Assembly (NCBI RefSeq): GCF_008271745.1
Contig: NZ_VKKZ01000021.1
Span: 310,001 to 374,000 of the forward strand
Length of the DNA stretch: 64,000 nt
Direction of reading: 5' to 3'
Source of the DNA: Rufibacter glacialis
GTDB taxonomy: Bacteria > Bacteroidota > Bacteroidia > Cytophagales > Hymenobacteraceae
The number at the start of each line of letters is the position of its first letter. Position 1 is the first letter of the stretch. The notes beneath the pieces are model-generated. The model was not told where the DNA came from and ran no database searches. It worked only from the letters and a program-made list of their open reading frames with translations. Positions 25,383-34,510 of the stretch are shown here, piece by piece. A program made the position numbers and the translations under genes.

Positions 25383-26690
25383 TTAGAAGCCGCCCCGGAA
25401 TTTATAGGTCTGCGCTACTTTGTCAATGGCCACAATGTAGGCGGCAATACGCATAGGCACGTTGTATTTCAGGGAAGTGGCGTACACTTTGTTGAATGCC
25501 TCGGTCATTATCCGGTCAGAGCGCTCGGTCACCATCTCCAGGCTCCACTTGTAGCCCAGGCGGTTCTGCACCCACTCAAAGTAAGAGACGGTCACGCCAC
25601 CTGAGTTGGCCAGGATATCCGGTACTACCATGATGCCTTTCTCGTTGATGATCTTATCGGCGTTGGCTGAGGTTGGGCCGTTGGCACCTTCCACAATCAG
25701 CTTGGCCTGGATCTGGTCCGCGTTGCGGGCGGTGATCACGTCTTCCACGGCAGCGGGTACCAGCAGGTCAACCGCCGAGGTAAGCAGCTCGTCATTGCTG
25801 ATGGGCTCTGCGCCGGCGTATCCTTCCAGACGGCCGTTGTGCGCGTTCTTGTATTCAATGGCGCCGGCAATGTCAATGCCGTTCGGGTTCCAGTAGGCGC
25901 CGCTCACGTCACTGATGCCCAGAATCTTCACCCCGCGCTCAGCCAGCAGCTTGGCCGTGGAGGAACCTACGTTCCCGAAGCCCTGCACAGCAGCGGTTGA
26001 TTGCGTAGGGTCCATGCCCAGCACTTCCATGGCGGCCATAGCCGATACCATCACGCCTCGGCCCGTGGCCTCTACCCGGCCCAAAGAGCCACCCAGTACC
26101 AGGGGCTTGCCGGTTACCACGGAGTTTACCGTCATACCTTTGGTTTTGGAGTACTCATCCATTAGCCACGCCATTTCGCGCGGACCGGTACCCATGTCAG
26201 GGGCCGGAATATCCTGGTCAGGACCGAACGTATCAATCAGAGCCACGGTATAAGCCCGGGTCAGACGCTCCAACTCACCGGCAGACATGGTAGAGGGATC
26301 GCAGATGATACCTCCTTTGGCACCTCCGTACGGAATATCCACTACGGCGCATTTCCAGGTCATCCAAGCGGCCAAGGCTTTTACCTCATCCAGGAAAACG
26401 CCTTTATCATAGCGGATCCCTCCCTTAGACGGACCCAGGATATTAGAGTGGATTACCCTGAAACCTTCAAACACCCGCACGCTGCCATCATCCATGGTCA
26501 CGGGAAGGTGCACGATCACCTGACGGGTGGGCGATTTCAAAACTTCATATGTCTCATCGTCCAGACCCAACGCCTCAGCTGCAATGTTGAAACGTGACAT
26601 CATTGACTCAAAGGGGTTCTCCTTGTCTTTGATGGGGGCTGGTTCTTTGTAAGCCATTTTGCCTTGAATTACTGCCTTATAAGCTGCCAT
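25383..26690 (-). CDS. Glu/Leu/Phe/Val dehydrogenase, glutamate dehydrogenase type
   Basis: 435 aa, length and motifs of hexameric NAD(P)-glutamate dehydrogenases. The dimerisation/substrate domain has GPSKGGIRYDKGV and the catalytic strand VVDIPYGGAKGGI (the Lys of GGAKGG activates water), followed by PAPDMGT. The Rossmann domain has VQGFGNVGSSTAKLL, and VEGANGPTSANADKII comes later. It interconverts glutamate and 2-oxoglutarate plus ammonium. A TAATTTTGC -7 box lies 39 bases upstream. A more distant paralogue is at 43811. Confidence 0.92.
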   Translation of the reverse strand: MAAYKAVIQGKMAYKEPAPIKDKENPFESMMSRFNIAAEALGLDDETYEVLKSPTRQVIVHLPVTMDDGSVRVFEGFRVIHSNILGPSKGGIRYDKGVFLDEVKALAAWMTWKCAVVDIPYGGAKGGIICDPSTMSAGELERLTRAYTVALIDTFGPDQDIPAPDMGTGPREMAWLMDEYSKTKGMTVNSVVTGKPLVLGGSLGRVEATGRGVMVSAMAAMEVLGMDPTQSTAAVQGFGNVGSSTAKLLAERGVKILGISDVSGAYWNPNGIDIAGAIEYKNAHNGRLEGYAGAEPISNDELLTSAVDLLVPAAVEDVITARNADQIQAKLIVEGANGPTSANADKIINEKGIMVVPDILANSGGVTVSYFEWVQNRLGYKWSLEMVTERSDRIMTEAFNKVYATSLKYNVPMRIAAYIVAIDKVAQTYKFRGGF

Positions 26691-26729
26691 AATTTTATAA
26701 TTTTAACAATCTGGGGATTCTGTTTAGCC

Positions 26730-26738
26730 GCAAAATTA
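26730..26738 (-). promoter_or_regulatory. Putative -7 promoter box of the glutamate dehydrogenase gene
   Basis: TAATTTTGC on the minus strand, 39 bases upstream of the ATG at 26690; exact TAnnTTTG match. Confidence 0.6.
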
Positions 26739-26790
26739 CCAAATTTATAACAGCAAACTAACGCAAGGTCGTTTTCTATGCATTAATCTT

Positions 26791-27621
26791 TCACTTCACC
26801 AGTTCCAGAAAGGCTACCAGAAACGGCACCACCAGAATAAGGCTATCAAACCTATCTAAAATGCCACCGTGGCCGGGAATCAAGGTACCGGAGTCTTTCA
26901 CATCCAGGCTTCGTTTGAGCATAGACTCCACCAGATCCCCCAGTACGCCAAACACAGACACCAGCAGGGCTACTCCCAGCCAATGCCACAGCGCTAAATC
27001 CTGGAAGAAAACCGACAAGAGCCAGGCCACTCCCAGAGACAAAAGCACGCCTCCTACCCAGCCTTCCCAGGTTTTGCCGGGCGAAATACGGGGAAATAAT
27101 TTATTTTTCCCAAAGGATTTGCCGGCGGCGTAAGCCCCCGTGTCAGAGGCCCAGATCAGGAACATGACCCCCAAAATGATCTGCCAGCTGTATCTGCCTG
27201 GCAGGAAAGCCAGTACGTGCAGCAGGGTAAAGGGAGCGGCAATGTAGAACACGCCTACCAGCGTGAGCGCCACATTGGTGAAAGGCTGTTCTTTTTTCCG
27301 GTAGAGCTCGGCCACCAGTGCCAGCAGCATGACGGGCGGCAGCACAAAAAGCCAGTCACTGGTTACTGTGCCCCGTTCCACGGCAAAGCCCAGCACGTAC
27401 AGCCCTATGCCCAGCAGCGCCCCAATGGCCCGGTTGGGTTGAAACCCTCTGGCAGAAAGCAGCCGGTAAAACTCCAGCAGGCCCAGTACGGTGAGCGCCA
27501 GAAACAGCAGGAAGAACGTCCACTCGCTCCAATAGATGCCGCCCACAAAAACGGCGCCGCCCAGCACCCCAGCCAAAAGGCGCAGCTGCAGGTTATTCAT
27601 TTGCTTTTTAGGTTTTTCCAT
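26791..27621 (-). CDS. cdsA: Phosphatidate cytidylyltransferase
   Basis: 276 aa integral membrane protein with about eight spans. The CdsA signature is in the C-terminal third: FPRISPGKTWEGWVGG, then GDLVESMLKRSLDVKDSG followed by PGHGGILDRFDSL. It makes CDP-diacylglycerol from phosphatidate and CTP, the branch point for phospholipids. Starts at 27621 and 27600 (MNNLQLRL) are both possible. The next gene upstream on the strand is a CPBP protease, 77 bases away. Confidence 0.93.
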   Translation of the reverse strand: MEKPKKQMNNLQLRLLAGVLGGAVFVGGIYWSEWTFFLLFLALTVLGLLEFYRLLSARGFQPNRAIGALLGIGLYVLGFAVERGTVTSDWLFVLPPVMLLALVAELYRKKEQPFTNVALTLVGVFYIAAPFTLLHVLAFLPGRYSWQIILGVMFLIWASDTGAYAAGKSFGKNKLFPRISPGKTWEGWVGGVLLSLGVAWLLSVFFQDLALWHWLGVALLVSVFGVLGDLVESMLKRSLDVKDSGTLIPGHGGILDRFDSLILVVPFLVAFLELVK

Positions 27622-27697
27622 GGATCAGGATAACTATACGCCACAACGGAAGGAAAGGCAACCTCGCGCTGTTTGAGGGGTGTTTTGAAGAAAGGGA

Positions 27698-28645
27698 TTA
27701 AAAACGGGGGGCTTCCTCTACCCGGGAAGAAGGCAATCGCCGGAAACCGGCATACAGGCTGTACAAAAGGGCTATGCTCAAGCCTAATGACACCAAAGAC
27801 ATGGTCCAGCTCTCAGGCTCGGTAGATTCTACGTTGATAGTCACCGCCTGCCGCTGCGCCAGGAACATCATGAGCACCATGAAGCCGTTGTTCATGAAAT
27901 GCCCAATGATGGGCACCCAGATATTGCCCGACCACCAGTACAGGTAGCCAAACAAGAGGCCCAGCATGATTCTGGGCACCACGCCATAGAACTGCATGTG
28001 AATGACCCCGAAGATGATGGCGGCGCCCCAAATGGCCAGGTGCGGGTTCTTCCACCAGCGCTCCAGTTCTTGCTGCACAATGCCCCTGAAGACCAACTCC
28101 TCGCCAATGGCCGGCAACACGGCAAACACCACCAGCCCCAGCAACAACTGCGGAACGGTATTTATCTTGGTCAATTCCAACGTCAGTTCGCGCAGGGCGT
28201 CTTCTTTGGCCCGGGCCCAGCGCTCAAATGCCTCTAGAAAGGCGGGGAAATCCACGTTGGCGTTCCAGTGTACCACCCAGGAGGCCGCCGGCATGATCAC
28301 CAGCAGCAGCACCGCGCTCCCCAGCAGCAGATAGAACGGCACGGTAGGCCGCGGCGAAAGGTAAAGCGCCGCCCCAGGAACATAGATCCGCAGAAAGGCC
28401 AGGGACGCCCCGGTAAACCCCACCAGGTGCACCACTCCCTGGAACAGCACCAGCGCGCTGCGGCTATCAGGGTAATCGGCGGGGCGGGCTAGCATGTTGG
28501 TGATCTCCATCAGGCCGTACCCGAAGACCACTTTCACCAGCAGCATGCCCAGGAAATTGCCAATGAACAGGCCCGCCACCACCAACCCGGTAAACAACAC
28601 AAGGGACTTAAACGGATGCAGACGGGGCGAGATGAAACCTTTCAT
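27698..28645 (-). CDS. CPBP family intramembrane glutamic endopeptidase (CAAX protease-like)
   Basis: 315 aa, about eight membrane spans. The three conserved CPBP/Abi motifs are present: EELVFRGIVQQEL (EExxxR), FGVIHMQFYG (His) and IIGHFMNNGFMV (HxxxN). The family contains Rce1-like proteases and bacteriocin-immunity proteins; the natural substrate is unknown. It likely forms a transcription unit with cdsA, 77 bases downstream, and diverges from dusB. Confidence 0.85.
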   Translation of the reverse strand: MKGFISPRLHPFKSLVLFTGLVVAGLFIGNFLGMLLVKVVFGYGLMEITNMLARPADYPDSRSALVLFQGVVHLVGFTGASLAFLRIYVPGAALYLSPRPTVPFYLLLGSAVLLLVIMPAASWVVHWNANVDFPAFLEAFERWARAKEDALRELTLELTKINTVPQLLLGLVVFAVLPAIGEELVFRGIVQQELERWWKNPHLAIWGAAIIFGVIHMQFYGVVPRIMLGLLFGYLYWWSGNIWVPIIGHFMNNGFMVLMMFLAQRQAVTINVESTEPESWTMSLVSLGLSIALLYSLYAGFRRLPSSRVEEAPRF

Positions 28646-28700
28646 ATAGGCGTTGTGGTTTTAATGGGTAAATTTACGCGAAATATTTAAACTCAATCAC

Positions 28701-29699
28701 GTGGTAAAAATCGGCAAGATAGAGCTTCCGGACTTCCCGCTGCTGCTGGCGCCTATGGAAGACGTCAGCGATCCGCCTTTCAGGGCAGTGTGCAAGGCCA
28801 ACGGCGCCGACTTGATGTATACGGAGTTCATCTCCTCAGAAGGGTTGATCAGAGACGCGGCCAAGAGCCGGCAGAAGCTGGATATCTTTGACTACGAGCA
28901 ACCCATTGGTATCCAGATCTTCGGCTCAGACATAGAGTCCATGCGCGAATCTGCCGTTATATCTGCGCAGGTAGGGCCAGACTTAATTGACATCAACTAC
29001 GGTTGCCCGGTGAAGAACGTGGCCTGCAAGGGTGCCGGAGCGGCTTTGCTGCGCGATATTCCTAAGATGGTGGCCATGACCTCGGCCATTGTCCAGGCGG
29101 TAGAGCCCTTCGGCTTGCCGGTGACGGTGAAGACCCGCCTGGGCTGGGACGAGTCTACCAAGAACGTAGAGGAAGTAGCCGAACGTCTGCAGGACATCGG
29201 CATCAAGGCCCTTACCGTGCACGGCCGCACCCGCGTGCAGATGTACAAAGGCGAAGCTGACTGGACTCTGATCCGGAAAATAAAGGAGAACCCGCGCATC
29301 CAGATCCCCATCTTCGGAAACGGCGACATTGACACACCTGAGAAAGCGGTGGCCTATAAAGAGGAGTTTGGGGTAGACGGCATCATGATTGGCCGCGCCT
29401 CTATTGGTTACCCCTGGATTTTCAGGGAGATCAAGCATTACATGCAAACCGGCGAGTTGCTGGCACCGCCTACCATTCAGGAACGCATTGATATGTGCAA
29501 AATGCACTTTGACAAAGGCTTGGAATGGAAAGGCCCGCGCCTGGGCATCTTTGAGATGCGCCGCCACTACGCCAACTATTTCAGAGGCTTGCCCAACGTG
29601 AAATCTTACCGCACCCGCCTGGTACAGACGGAGGACCCGGAGGAGATTTACGCGATCTTAGACGAGATTGCCAATTCCATGGAGTACGCGGAACTGTAG
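28701..29699 (+). CDS. dusB: tRNA-dihydrouridine synthase, DusB type
   Basis: 332 aa from a GTG start at 28701 (reads MVKIGKIELPDFPLLLAPM). FMN TIM barrel: APMEDVSDPPFR at the start, DINYGCPVKNVACKGAGAALL with the catalytic Cys, TVHGRTR, and the phosphate-binding FGNGDIDTPEKA and IMIGRASIGYPWIF. The short helical C-terminal domain is present. It reduces uridine to dihydrouridine in tRNA D-loops using NADPH and FMN. Ends in a wobble-compensated terminator. Confidence 0.93.
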   Translation: MVKIGKIELPDFPLLLAPMEDVSDPPFRAVCKANGADLMYTEFISSEGLIRDAAKSRQKLDIFDYEQPIGIQIFGSDIESMRESAVISAQVGPDLIDINYGCPVKNVACKGAGAALLRDIPKMVAMTSAIVQAVEPFGLPVTVKTRLGWDESTKNVEEVAERLQDIGIKALTVHGRTRVQMYKGEADWTLIRKIKENPRIQIPIFGNGDIDTPEKAVAYKEEFGVDGIMIGRASIGYPWIFREIKHYMQTGELLAPPTIQERIDMCKMHFDKGLEWKGPRLGIFEMRRHYANYFRGLPNVKSYRTRLVQTEDPEEIYAILDEIANSMEYAEL

Positions 29700-29723
29700 A
29701 GCCGTCTCCTTTTATTCATAGCC

Positions 29724-29772
29724 CGTTTTCTGCCTGTTTGCTGAACAACAGGTGGAAAACGCGCTTTTTTTT
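29724..29772 (+). terminator. Intrinsic terminator of dusB (hairpin-family member)
   Basis: A 15-bp stem (29724-29738 with 29747-29761) in which all positions pair, two of them only as G-U in RNA, followed by eight T residues. The core CGTTTTC and CCTGTT with complements matches the dispersed hairpin family. Confidence 0.85.
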
Positions 29773-29906
29773 GCGGGTCTATGAAGCCAGCCAGCGGTTT
29801 CCCAATTAACTGCCCAAACTTGAGCGTTTACAGGGCTTTTCCTATTGCTTAGAAAGAGGAGTCCGGGCCAAGATCAGAAGCAGGAAGGGCAAAGGAGGCT
29901 GGCATT

Positions 29907-30019
29907 CCCTCTCCCCCTGGGAGAGGGTTAGGGTTAGGGGCTGCGGGCGTTTAAGGCAAAGGCTTCTCCAGGCAGGAACCTTCCCCCCTCATCCTAGCCT
30001 TCTCCCTGGGGGAGAAGGA
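29907..30019. repeat. Compound inverted repeat, CCCTCTCC/GGGAGAGG type, copy 2
   Basis: Arm 1 (29907-29940) and arm 2 (29985-30019) match the arms at 3765-3798 and 3907-3942, in the same order and orientation, with a shorter, unrelated spacer. A CGTTTTG hairpin follows directly, as in copy 1. Confidence 0.75.
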
Positions 30020-30344
30020 ACCCCGGTATTGCGTTTTGAGCTTGGTTTACAGAAAGCAGCTTCAAAACGAAATACCTTTTGCCATGTGTATTCCCATGGA
30101 GGAGGGCAAAAGGGGGTGTTTATTTCCCACAGATGCACGCGATACGGAAGCCCCTGACCCAGACACTCGCAGGACCTGCGGACGCTGCGAGGTCGTGTGA
30201 GCCCTTAGGGTAGCGGCTCATTGGGTCTATTGCTGCTGCCTTCTTCTCTGTTTGCTTTTGAAGACTTGGGGTAACCTTTTGGGCAGCCCTTTCCGCTTTG
30301 CGGTTGATTTCTCTGAAACAGGCCAGAATCGTGTGGACATCTCT

Positions 30345-30353
30345 TATCTTTGC
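30345..30353 (+). promoter_or_regulatory. Putative -7 promoter box of the EamA gene
   Basis: TATCTTTGC, an exact TAnnTTTG match, 24 bases before the GTG at 30378. It lies within the longer open frame and therefore argues for the shorter protein. Confidence 0.6.
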
Positions 30354-30377
30354 CCTTCCAATTTTCGCGCTGCTGCT

Positions 30378-31292
30378 GTGTCTAGTCAACCTACTTCGCC
30401 TACCCTTTCCCCTACTGCCACTTCTACCCCGCCTTTGGCCTGGGTTATCTTGATTGGGCTGGCCTTGATCTGGGGCACGTCGTTCATTCTGATCAAGAAA
30501 GGGCTGGAAGTGTTCTCCTCAGATGAATTGGGCGCTATCCGGATTACCATTGCCATGCTGGCCCTGTTGCCCTTCGCATTGAAAGGCTTAAAGGCACCCA
30601 AACCCGGCCAGTGGAAATTCCTTGTATTAAGCGGGTTGATTGGCAACCTGATCCCGTCTTTTCTGTTTGCCTACGCAGAGACGCACCTGGCCAGCGGCCT
30701 GGCGGGCGTGTTGAATTCGCTCACCGCCTTGTTCACCCTGATCATTGGGGCCATCTTCTTCAGCCAGAAGATCACGCTCCTACGGGTGGTGGGCATCTTG
30801 ATAGGTATTGTTGGCACCGCGGTGCTCATCTTCTCGGGCAGCGCCCAGGAAACCTCCTCCAACTCGTTTTATGGCTTGTATGTGGTATTGGCGACGGTCT
30901 TGTACGGGGGCAGCCTGAACATCATCAAACACTGCCTGGCGGGTATCAAACCCTTGACTATGGCCAGCCTGGCACTTTTAACGGTGGGACCTTTCGCCTT
31001 TGTGTACCTCTGCACCACCGCGGCCTTTGATAAGTTGGCGGCCCAACCGGCGGCCTGGGAAGCCTTAGGCTATATCACATTATTGGCGGTCTTTAGCACA
31101 GCCATTGGGCTGGTGTTCTACAACAAGCTCATTCATATGACCAATACCTTGTTTGCCAGCACCTCTACCTACCTGATGCCCATTGTGGCCTTGGTTTGGG
31201 GCGTGGCCGACGGGGAAACCATTCACCTGGTGCACTACCTGGGCATGGCGATTATCCTGGGAGGGGTTTTGCTCGTGAACCGGGCGAAATAA
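30378..31292 (+). CDS. EamA/DMT family transporter (RhaT-like)
   Basis: 304 aa from the GTG at 30378 (MSSQPTSPT, then the first span PLAWVILIGLALIWGTSFILIKKGL). Ten membrane spans in two EamA repeats; the second repeat begins near NSFYGLYVVLATVLYGGSLNI. LIWGTSF and NSLTALFTLIIGAIFF-type sequences are typical of the drug/metabolite transporter superfamily. The substrate is unknown; many relatives export amino acids or metabolites. The frame extends upstream to 30252, but a promoter box lies inside that extension. Confidence 0.82.
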   Translation: MSSQPTSPTLSPTATSTPPLAWVILIGLALIWGTSFILIKKGLEVFSSDELGAIRITIAMLALLPFALKGLKAPKPGQWKFLVLSGLIGNLIPSFLFAYAETHLASGLAGVLNSLTALFTLIIGAIFFSQKITLLRVVGILIGIVGTAVLIFSGSAQETSSNSFYGLYVVLATVLYGGSLNIIKHCLAGIKPLTMASLALLTVGPFAFVYLCTTAAFDKLAAQPAAWEALGYITLLAVFSTAIGLVFYNKLIHMTNTLFASTSTYLMPIVALVWGVADGETIHLVHYLGMAIILGGVLLVNRAK

Positions 31293-31300
31293 AAGGGAAA

Positions 31301-31723
31301 CTACCGGTCGGCGCGGCTTTTCAGGAGCCAGGCGATGGCTTCCTGCTCAGATAGGAAAACTCCTAATTTGGCTGATGTGCCGAAGTTCTCCAGATATTCC
31401 AGGCCAATCCCTTCTCTGATGTGGGTATAATGGGTAGGGGTTACCAAATTCGCGAAGAAGCTTTGGCCACTTATTTCTTCCTCTACCTGCGGAAAGAACT
31501 GTTCCAGCATCCAGGCTTCGTCTTCAGGCGAGATTATACCACGGCTGCGCAGGTCAAACATCCAATAGGCGCTTTGCACTTCCTTGGCCAACTCCAGCGA
31601 TTGCCGGTACCCGTCGCGTAATTGAGCGGAATCTGGGCACAGCAGCCACCGCAGGAACAGAATATCCAAGTCTCTCCGGTAGGTTAAATGCAGCTTGCTT
31701 TCAAAAATCTCTCTCTCAACCAC
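31301..31723 (-). CDS. Conserved hypothetical protein, STAS/SpoIIAA-like fold suspected
   Basis: 140 aa, no signal peptide. Alternating strands and helices (LDILFLRWLL, then LRDGYRQSLELAKE, YWMFDLRSRGIISPEDEAWMLEQFFPQ) suggest a small alpha/beta domain like STAS or SpoIIAA-like proteins. Such proteins are frequent in Hymenobacteraceae, with no known role. The decayed gene at 54627-55041 is a relative (shared pattern: PS.ELR.....LEL, SR.M.VI.P.D). The final nine bases separate it from the convergent EamA gene. Confidence 0.6.
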   Translation of the reverse strand: MVEREIFESKLHLTYRRDLDILFLRWLLCPDSAQLRDGYRQSLELAKEVQSAYWMFDLRSRGIISPEDEAWMLEQFFPQVEEEISGQSFFANLVTPTHYTHIREGIGLEYLENFGTSAKLGVFLSEQEAIAWLLKSRADR

Positions 31724-31884
31724 GGCCTCAGCTTTTTCAGATACTTACCCAAGCCAAGGCATACCGCTGCCTGCTTGCTTAAAGTATAAGCAAGTTACCA
31801 CCCAAAGAGAAAAAAAGAAACTTTTTTGAAACCTTTTTAAAACCTCACCGTAGCCGCCGCTCTATGTTTAAGCTGTTATACTAT

Positions 31885-33630
31885 CTAGCTGGCTAGCGGC
31901 TTGGGTGCCAGTTTGCTGTGCTTGTAGCTGTACCCGAAGTAGATGCCCAAGCCTATCAACAACCAAATGGTGAAGAGCATCCAGTTGTTCACTCCCAACT
32001 GGGTCATGAGGTACAGGTTGGTCAGCAAACCCAGAACGGGCAGCAGAGACAACCTATGCCGGAAGGAAACCCAAGCCAACAGCACACTGGAAATCAGAAA
32101 TACAAGCATAGGAATCTGGTGCCGGAACTCTTCATACCCTCCGCTCCAGGCCACGGCACTCCAGAATTGGTCTATAGCCTCGCGGTTATACAGCATGACC
32201 AGCACACCCGCCACCACCAAAATCAAAGGCACCAGAAATTTCCCGTTCAGGTAAGGCACTTTGAAGCGGGCATCTGAGGTACCATGCGGGTCAATGAGAA
32301 GAATACCGCCGCACACCAAGGCAAAGGCGAACAAGGTCCCGATACTGGTAAGGTCTATCACCAGTTCCATGTTCAGCAGCAAGGCGGGCACGCCCACAAA
32401 AAAGCCGGTCACCAAGGTAGCGAAAGAGGGGGTTCTGAAGCGGGGATGCACTTTGGAGAAAACGGGCGGTAATAATCCGTCGCGGGACATGGCCATCCAG
32501 ATGCGGGGCTGACCAATCTGGAACACCAGCAGCACAGATGCCATGGCGAAAATAGCGCTTACCGCCACCACCCCGGCCAACCAGTCTACCCCTACTTTGG
32601 TGAAAACATACGCCAAAGGATCACCCACGGCCAGTTCTTTGTAAGACACCATGCCGGTAAGCACCAACGTGATGATCACGTACAGCACCGTACAGATAAT
32701 GAGCGCGTAGATCATGGCCCGCGGAAGATCACGTTGCGGGTTCTTGCATTCCTCGGCGGTGGTACTGATGGCGTCAAACCCTATATAGGCGAAAAACACC
32801 GCAGACACGCCTTTCAGCACGCCGCCCACGCCGTTAGGGGCGAAGGGGCTCCAGTTCTCAGGATTTATGTAGAAAATACCCACGGCAATCACCACCAACA
32901 CTACGGCCATCTTGAGCACCACCAACAGGTTAGAAGCGTTTTTGGATTCTTTGATCCCGATGTATACTAGGGTGGTGATCACGGCATTGATCATGAAGGC
33001 CGGCAAGTCTATCACCAGTTTCCCGCCCAGGAAGTCTGGGGCCGCCAGCCAGGTATTATAGGCCTCCAACTGCACCGGATCTGCCGCCGACAAAGGCTGT
33101 CCGGCCTGCAGCAGCGCCATGACCTCCCAATAGCCCTTATGCGCACTTTGCGTACCCATGGTAAGCCAGACCGGGATATCCAGCCCTATGCCGCTCATGA
33201 GCCCGGTGAAATAATCGCTCCAGGAGATAGCCACCACAATATTGCCCACGGTGTATTCCATGATCAGCGCCCAGCCAATGATCCAGGCGGCCAACTCCCC
33301 GAAGGACGTGTACGCATAGGTATACGCTGAGCCGCTGGCCGGAATAGTGGCCGCGAACTGCGCGTAGCACAGCGCTGAGAAGGCGCACGCGATGGCCGTG
33401 AACACAAACAGCATAGACACCGCCGGCCCGCCCTCATAACTGGCATTCCCGATGGTACTGAAGATACCAGCCCCAATGATGGCGGCAATGCCCAGAGAGG
33501 TAAGGTCTCTGACGGTTAAGTTACGCTCCAGCCCCTCGTCCACAGTACCGGGATGGGCAGCTACATCGGCGGGCGGGGTATGCAGTACAGAAGATAAACT
33601 TTTGCGACGGAAAAGGCTTTTCAGGCTCAC
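31885..33630 (-). CDS. Amino acid permease, cationic amino acid transporter-like (APC superfamily)
   Basis: 581 aa from the GTG at 33630 ([12 protein letters not shown]); the frame opens at 33711 but the added residues are untypical. About 13-14 membrane spans. The helix-1 substrate motif [19 protein letters not shown], the helix-3 stretch [22 protein letters not shown] and [29 protein letters not shown] are CAT/YfnA hallmarks. It probably imports amino acids. The C-terminal pair of spans is of the CAT_C type. Divergent from the four-Cys gene pair. Confidence 0.88.
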   Translation of the reverse strand: MSLKSLFRRKSLSSVLHTPPADVAAHPGTVDEGLERNLTVRDLTSLGIAAIIGAGIFSTIGNASYEGGPAVSMLFVFTAIACAFSALCYAQFAATIPASGSAYTYAYTSFGELAAWIIGWALIMEYTVGNIVVAISWSDYFTGLMSGIGLDIPVWLTMGTQSAHKGYWEVMALLQAGQPLSAADPVQLEAYNTWLAAPDFLGGKLVIDLPAFMINAVITTLVYIGIKESKNASNLLVVLKMAVVLVVIAVGIFYINPENWSPFAPNGVGGVLKGVSAVFFAYIGFDAISTTAEECKNPQRDLPRAMIYALIICTVLYVIITLVLTGMVSYKELAVGDPLAYVFTKVGVDWLAGVVAVSAIFAMASVLLVFQIGQPRIWMAMSRDGLLPPVFSKVHPRFRTPSFATLVTGFFVGVPALLLNMELVIDLTSIGTLFAFALVCGGILLIDPHGTSDARFKVPYLNGKFLVPLILVVAGVLVMLYNREAIDQFWSAVAWSGGYEEFRHQIPMLVFLISSVLLAWVSFRHRLSLLPVLGLLTNLYLMTQLGVNNWMLFTIWLLIGLGIYFGYSYKHSKLAPKPLAS

Positions 33631-33722
33631 GTGGTAGATAGGGTGTAGAAATTGAGGGTAAAAGTTAAGGAAATATTCTGAAAGCCATGAGGTCTGTGTA
33701 TATTTAGACAAACCACTGCCTC

Positions 33723-34466
33723 ATGCCTAGCCATCGTCTCACCGTTTCTGTGCCCCAACCTTGCCAGGAGGATTGGAACGCTATGACACCTCAGAATCAG
33801 GGCCGTTTCTGCCAAAGTTGCCAGAAAACGGTGGTGGATTTTACGGCTATGCCTGATGCAGAGGTAGTGGAATGGCTGGCGAAAAACAAGAACACCAAAT
33901 GCGGCAGGTTTAGGAAGGATCAGATAGGGAAAGAGTTAACTGCGCCCATTTACAGCCCCAAGCGTTGGAACTGGCCAGCAGCAGTGTTAGGCCTAACCGC
34001 TTGGCTTAGCACTACCAGCGTTGTAGCGAAGCAAGTTTCTTCTCCCGTTTATAGCACCAACCAACGGCCCGCTTCTGAGAATAGGGGAAAGAGCATGAAG
34101 GAGCTTTCTGAAATATCTGTCAGCCTACTTGTTTTGAAAGGCACTGTGATAGATGCACAAAGCAAGGAAGCCATGCCAGGAACGACCATCCTTTTGAAAG
34201 GAACGTCCATTGCAGTTCCAGCTGACCAAAACGGTCATTTTGAATTGGCTGTACCTGCTTATCTGGTCAACAGAAAACAAAAAGTCATCTTCGCTTTTAT
34301 TGGGTATGAAATGAAAGAAGTAAAGCTCTCTAAGCTGCTTAAAAAGAATCACCCAAAGATTATCATGGCTTTAGACACCGCAGTTCTAGGAGGCATAGCC
34401 ATTCAGTTCAGCAAACCAATACCTGACCATGGCTTCTTGCAGAGAATAAAGCAACTGTTCTCTTGA
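33723..34466 (+). CDS. Four-Cys N-domain, membrane anchor, CarboxypepD_reg-like protein (copy 1)
   Basis: 247 aa. Residues 1-65 carry conserved Cys14, Cys30, Cys33 and Cys60 within PQPCQEDWNAMTPQNQGRFC, CQKTVVDFTAM and KCGRF, a zinc-ribbon-like arrangement (inference). One membrane segment follows (WNWPAAVLGLTAWLSTTSVVA, about 79-99). From about 135 there is a CarboxypepD_reg-like sandwich (LKGTVIDAQSKEAMPGTTILLKG, then VIFAFIGYEMKEVKL). So a cytosolic Cys domain is tied to a periplasmic sandwich. Function unknown. A paralogue starts 44 bases downstream. Confidence 0.75.
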   Translation: MPSHRLTVSVPQPCQEDWNAMTPQNQGRFCQSCQKTVVDFTAMPDAEVVEWLAKNKNTKCGRFRKDQIGKELTAPIYSPKRWNWPAAVLGLTAWLSTTSVVAKQVSSPVYSTNQRPASENRGKSMKELSEISVSLLVLKGTVIDAQSKEAMPGTTILLKGTSIAVPADQNGHFELAVPAYLVNRKQKVIFAFIGYEMKEVKLSKLLKKNHPKIIMALDTAVLGGIAIQFSKPIPDHGFLQRIKQLFS

Positions 34467-34510
34467 ATCGCCTTGGTCATACGCGCAGAAAATAGCCTAA
34501 AACAGAAGCC

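Larger units (their letters stand above)
29773..30377. other. Repeat-bearing region upstream of the EamA gene
   Basis: About 600 bases holding the second CCCTCTCC-type compound repeat (29907-30019), a long hairpin of the dispersed family (30025-30076; GGTATT, CGTTTTGA and complements) and the EamA promoter. A frame open from 30252 runs into the EamA gene but precedes its promoter, so it is not coding. Confidence 0.6.

Noticed and set aside
30252-30377. N-terminal extension of the EamA transporter
   Set aside because: A TATCTTTGC promoter box lies inside it, and the first membrane span begins after the GTG at 30378.
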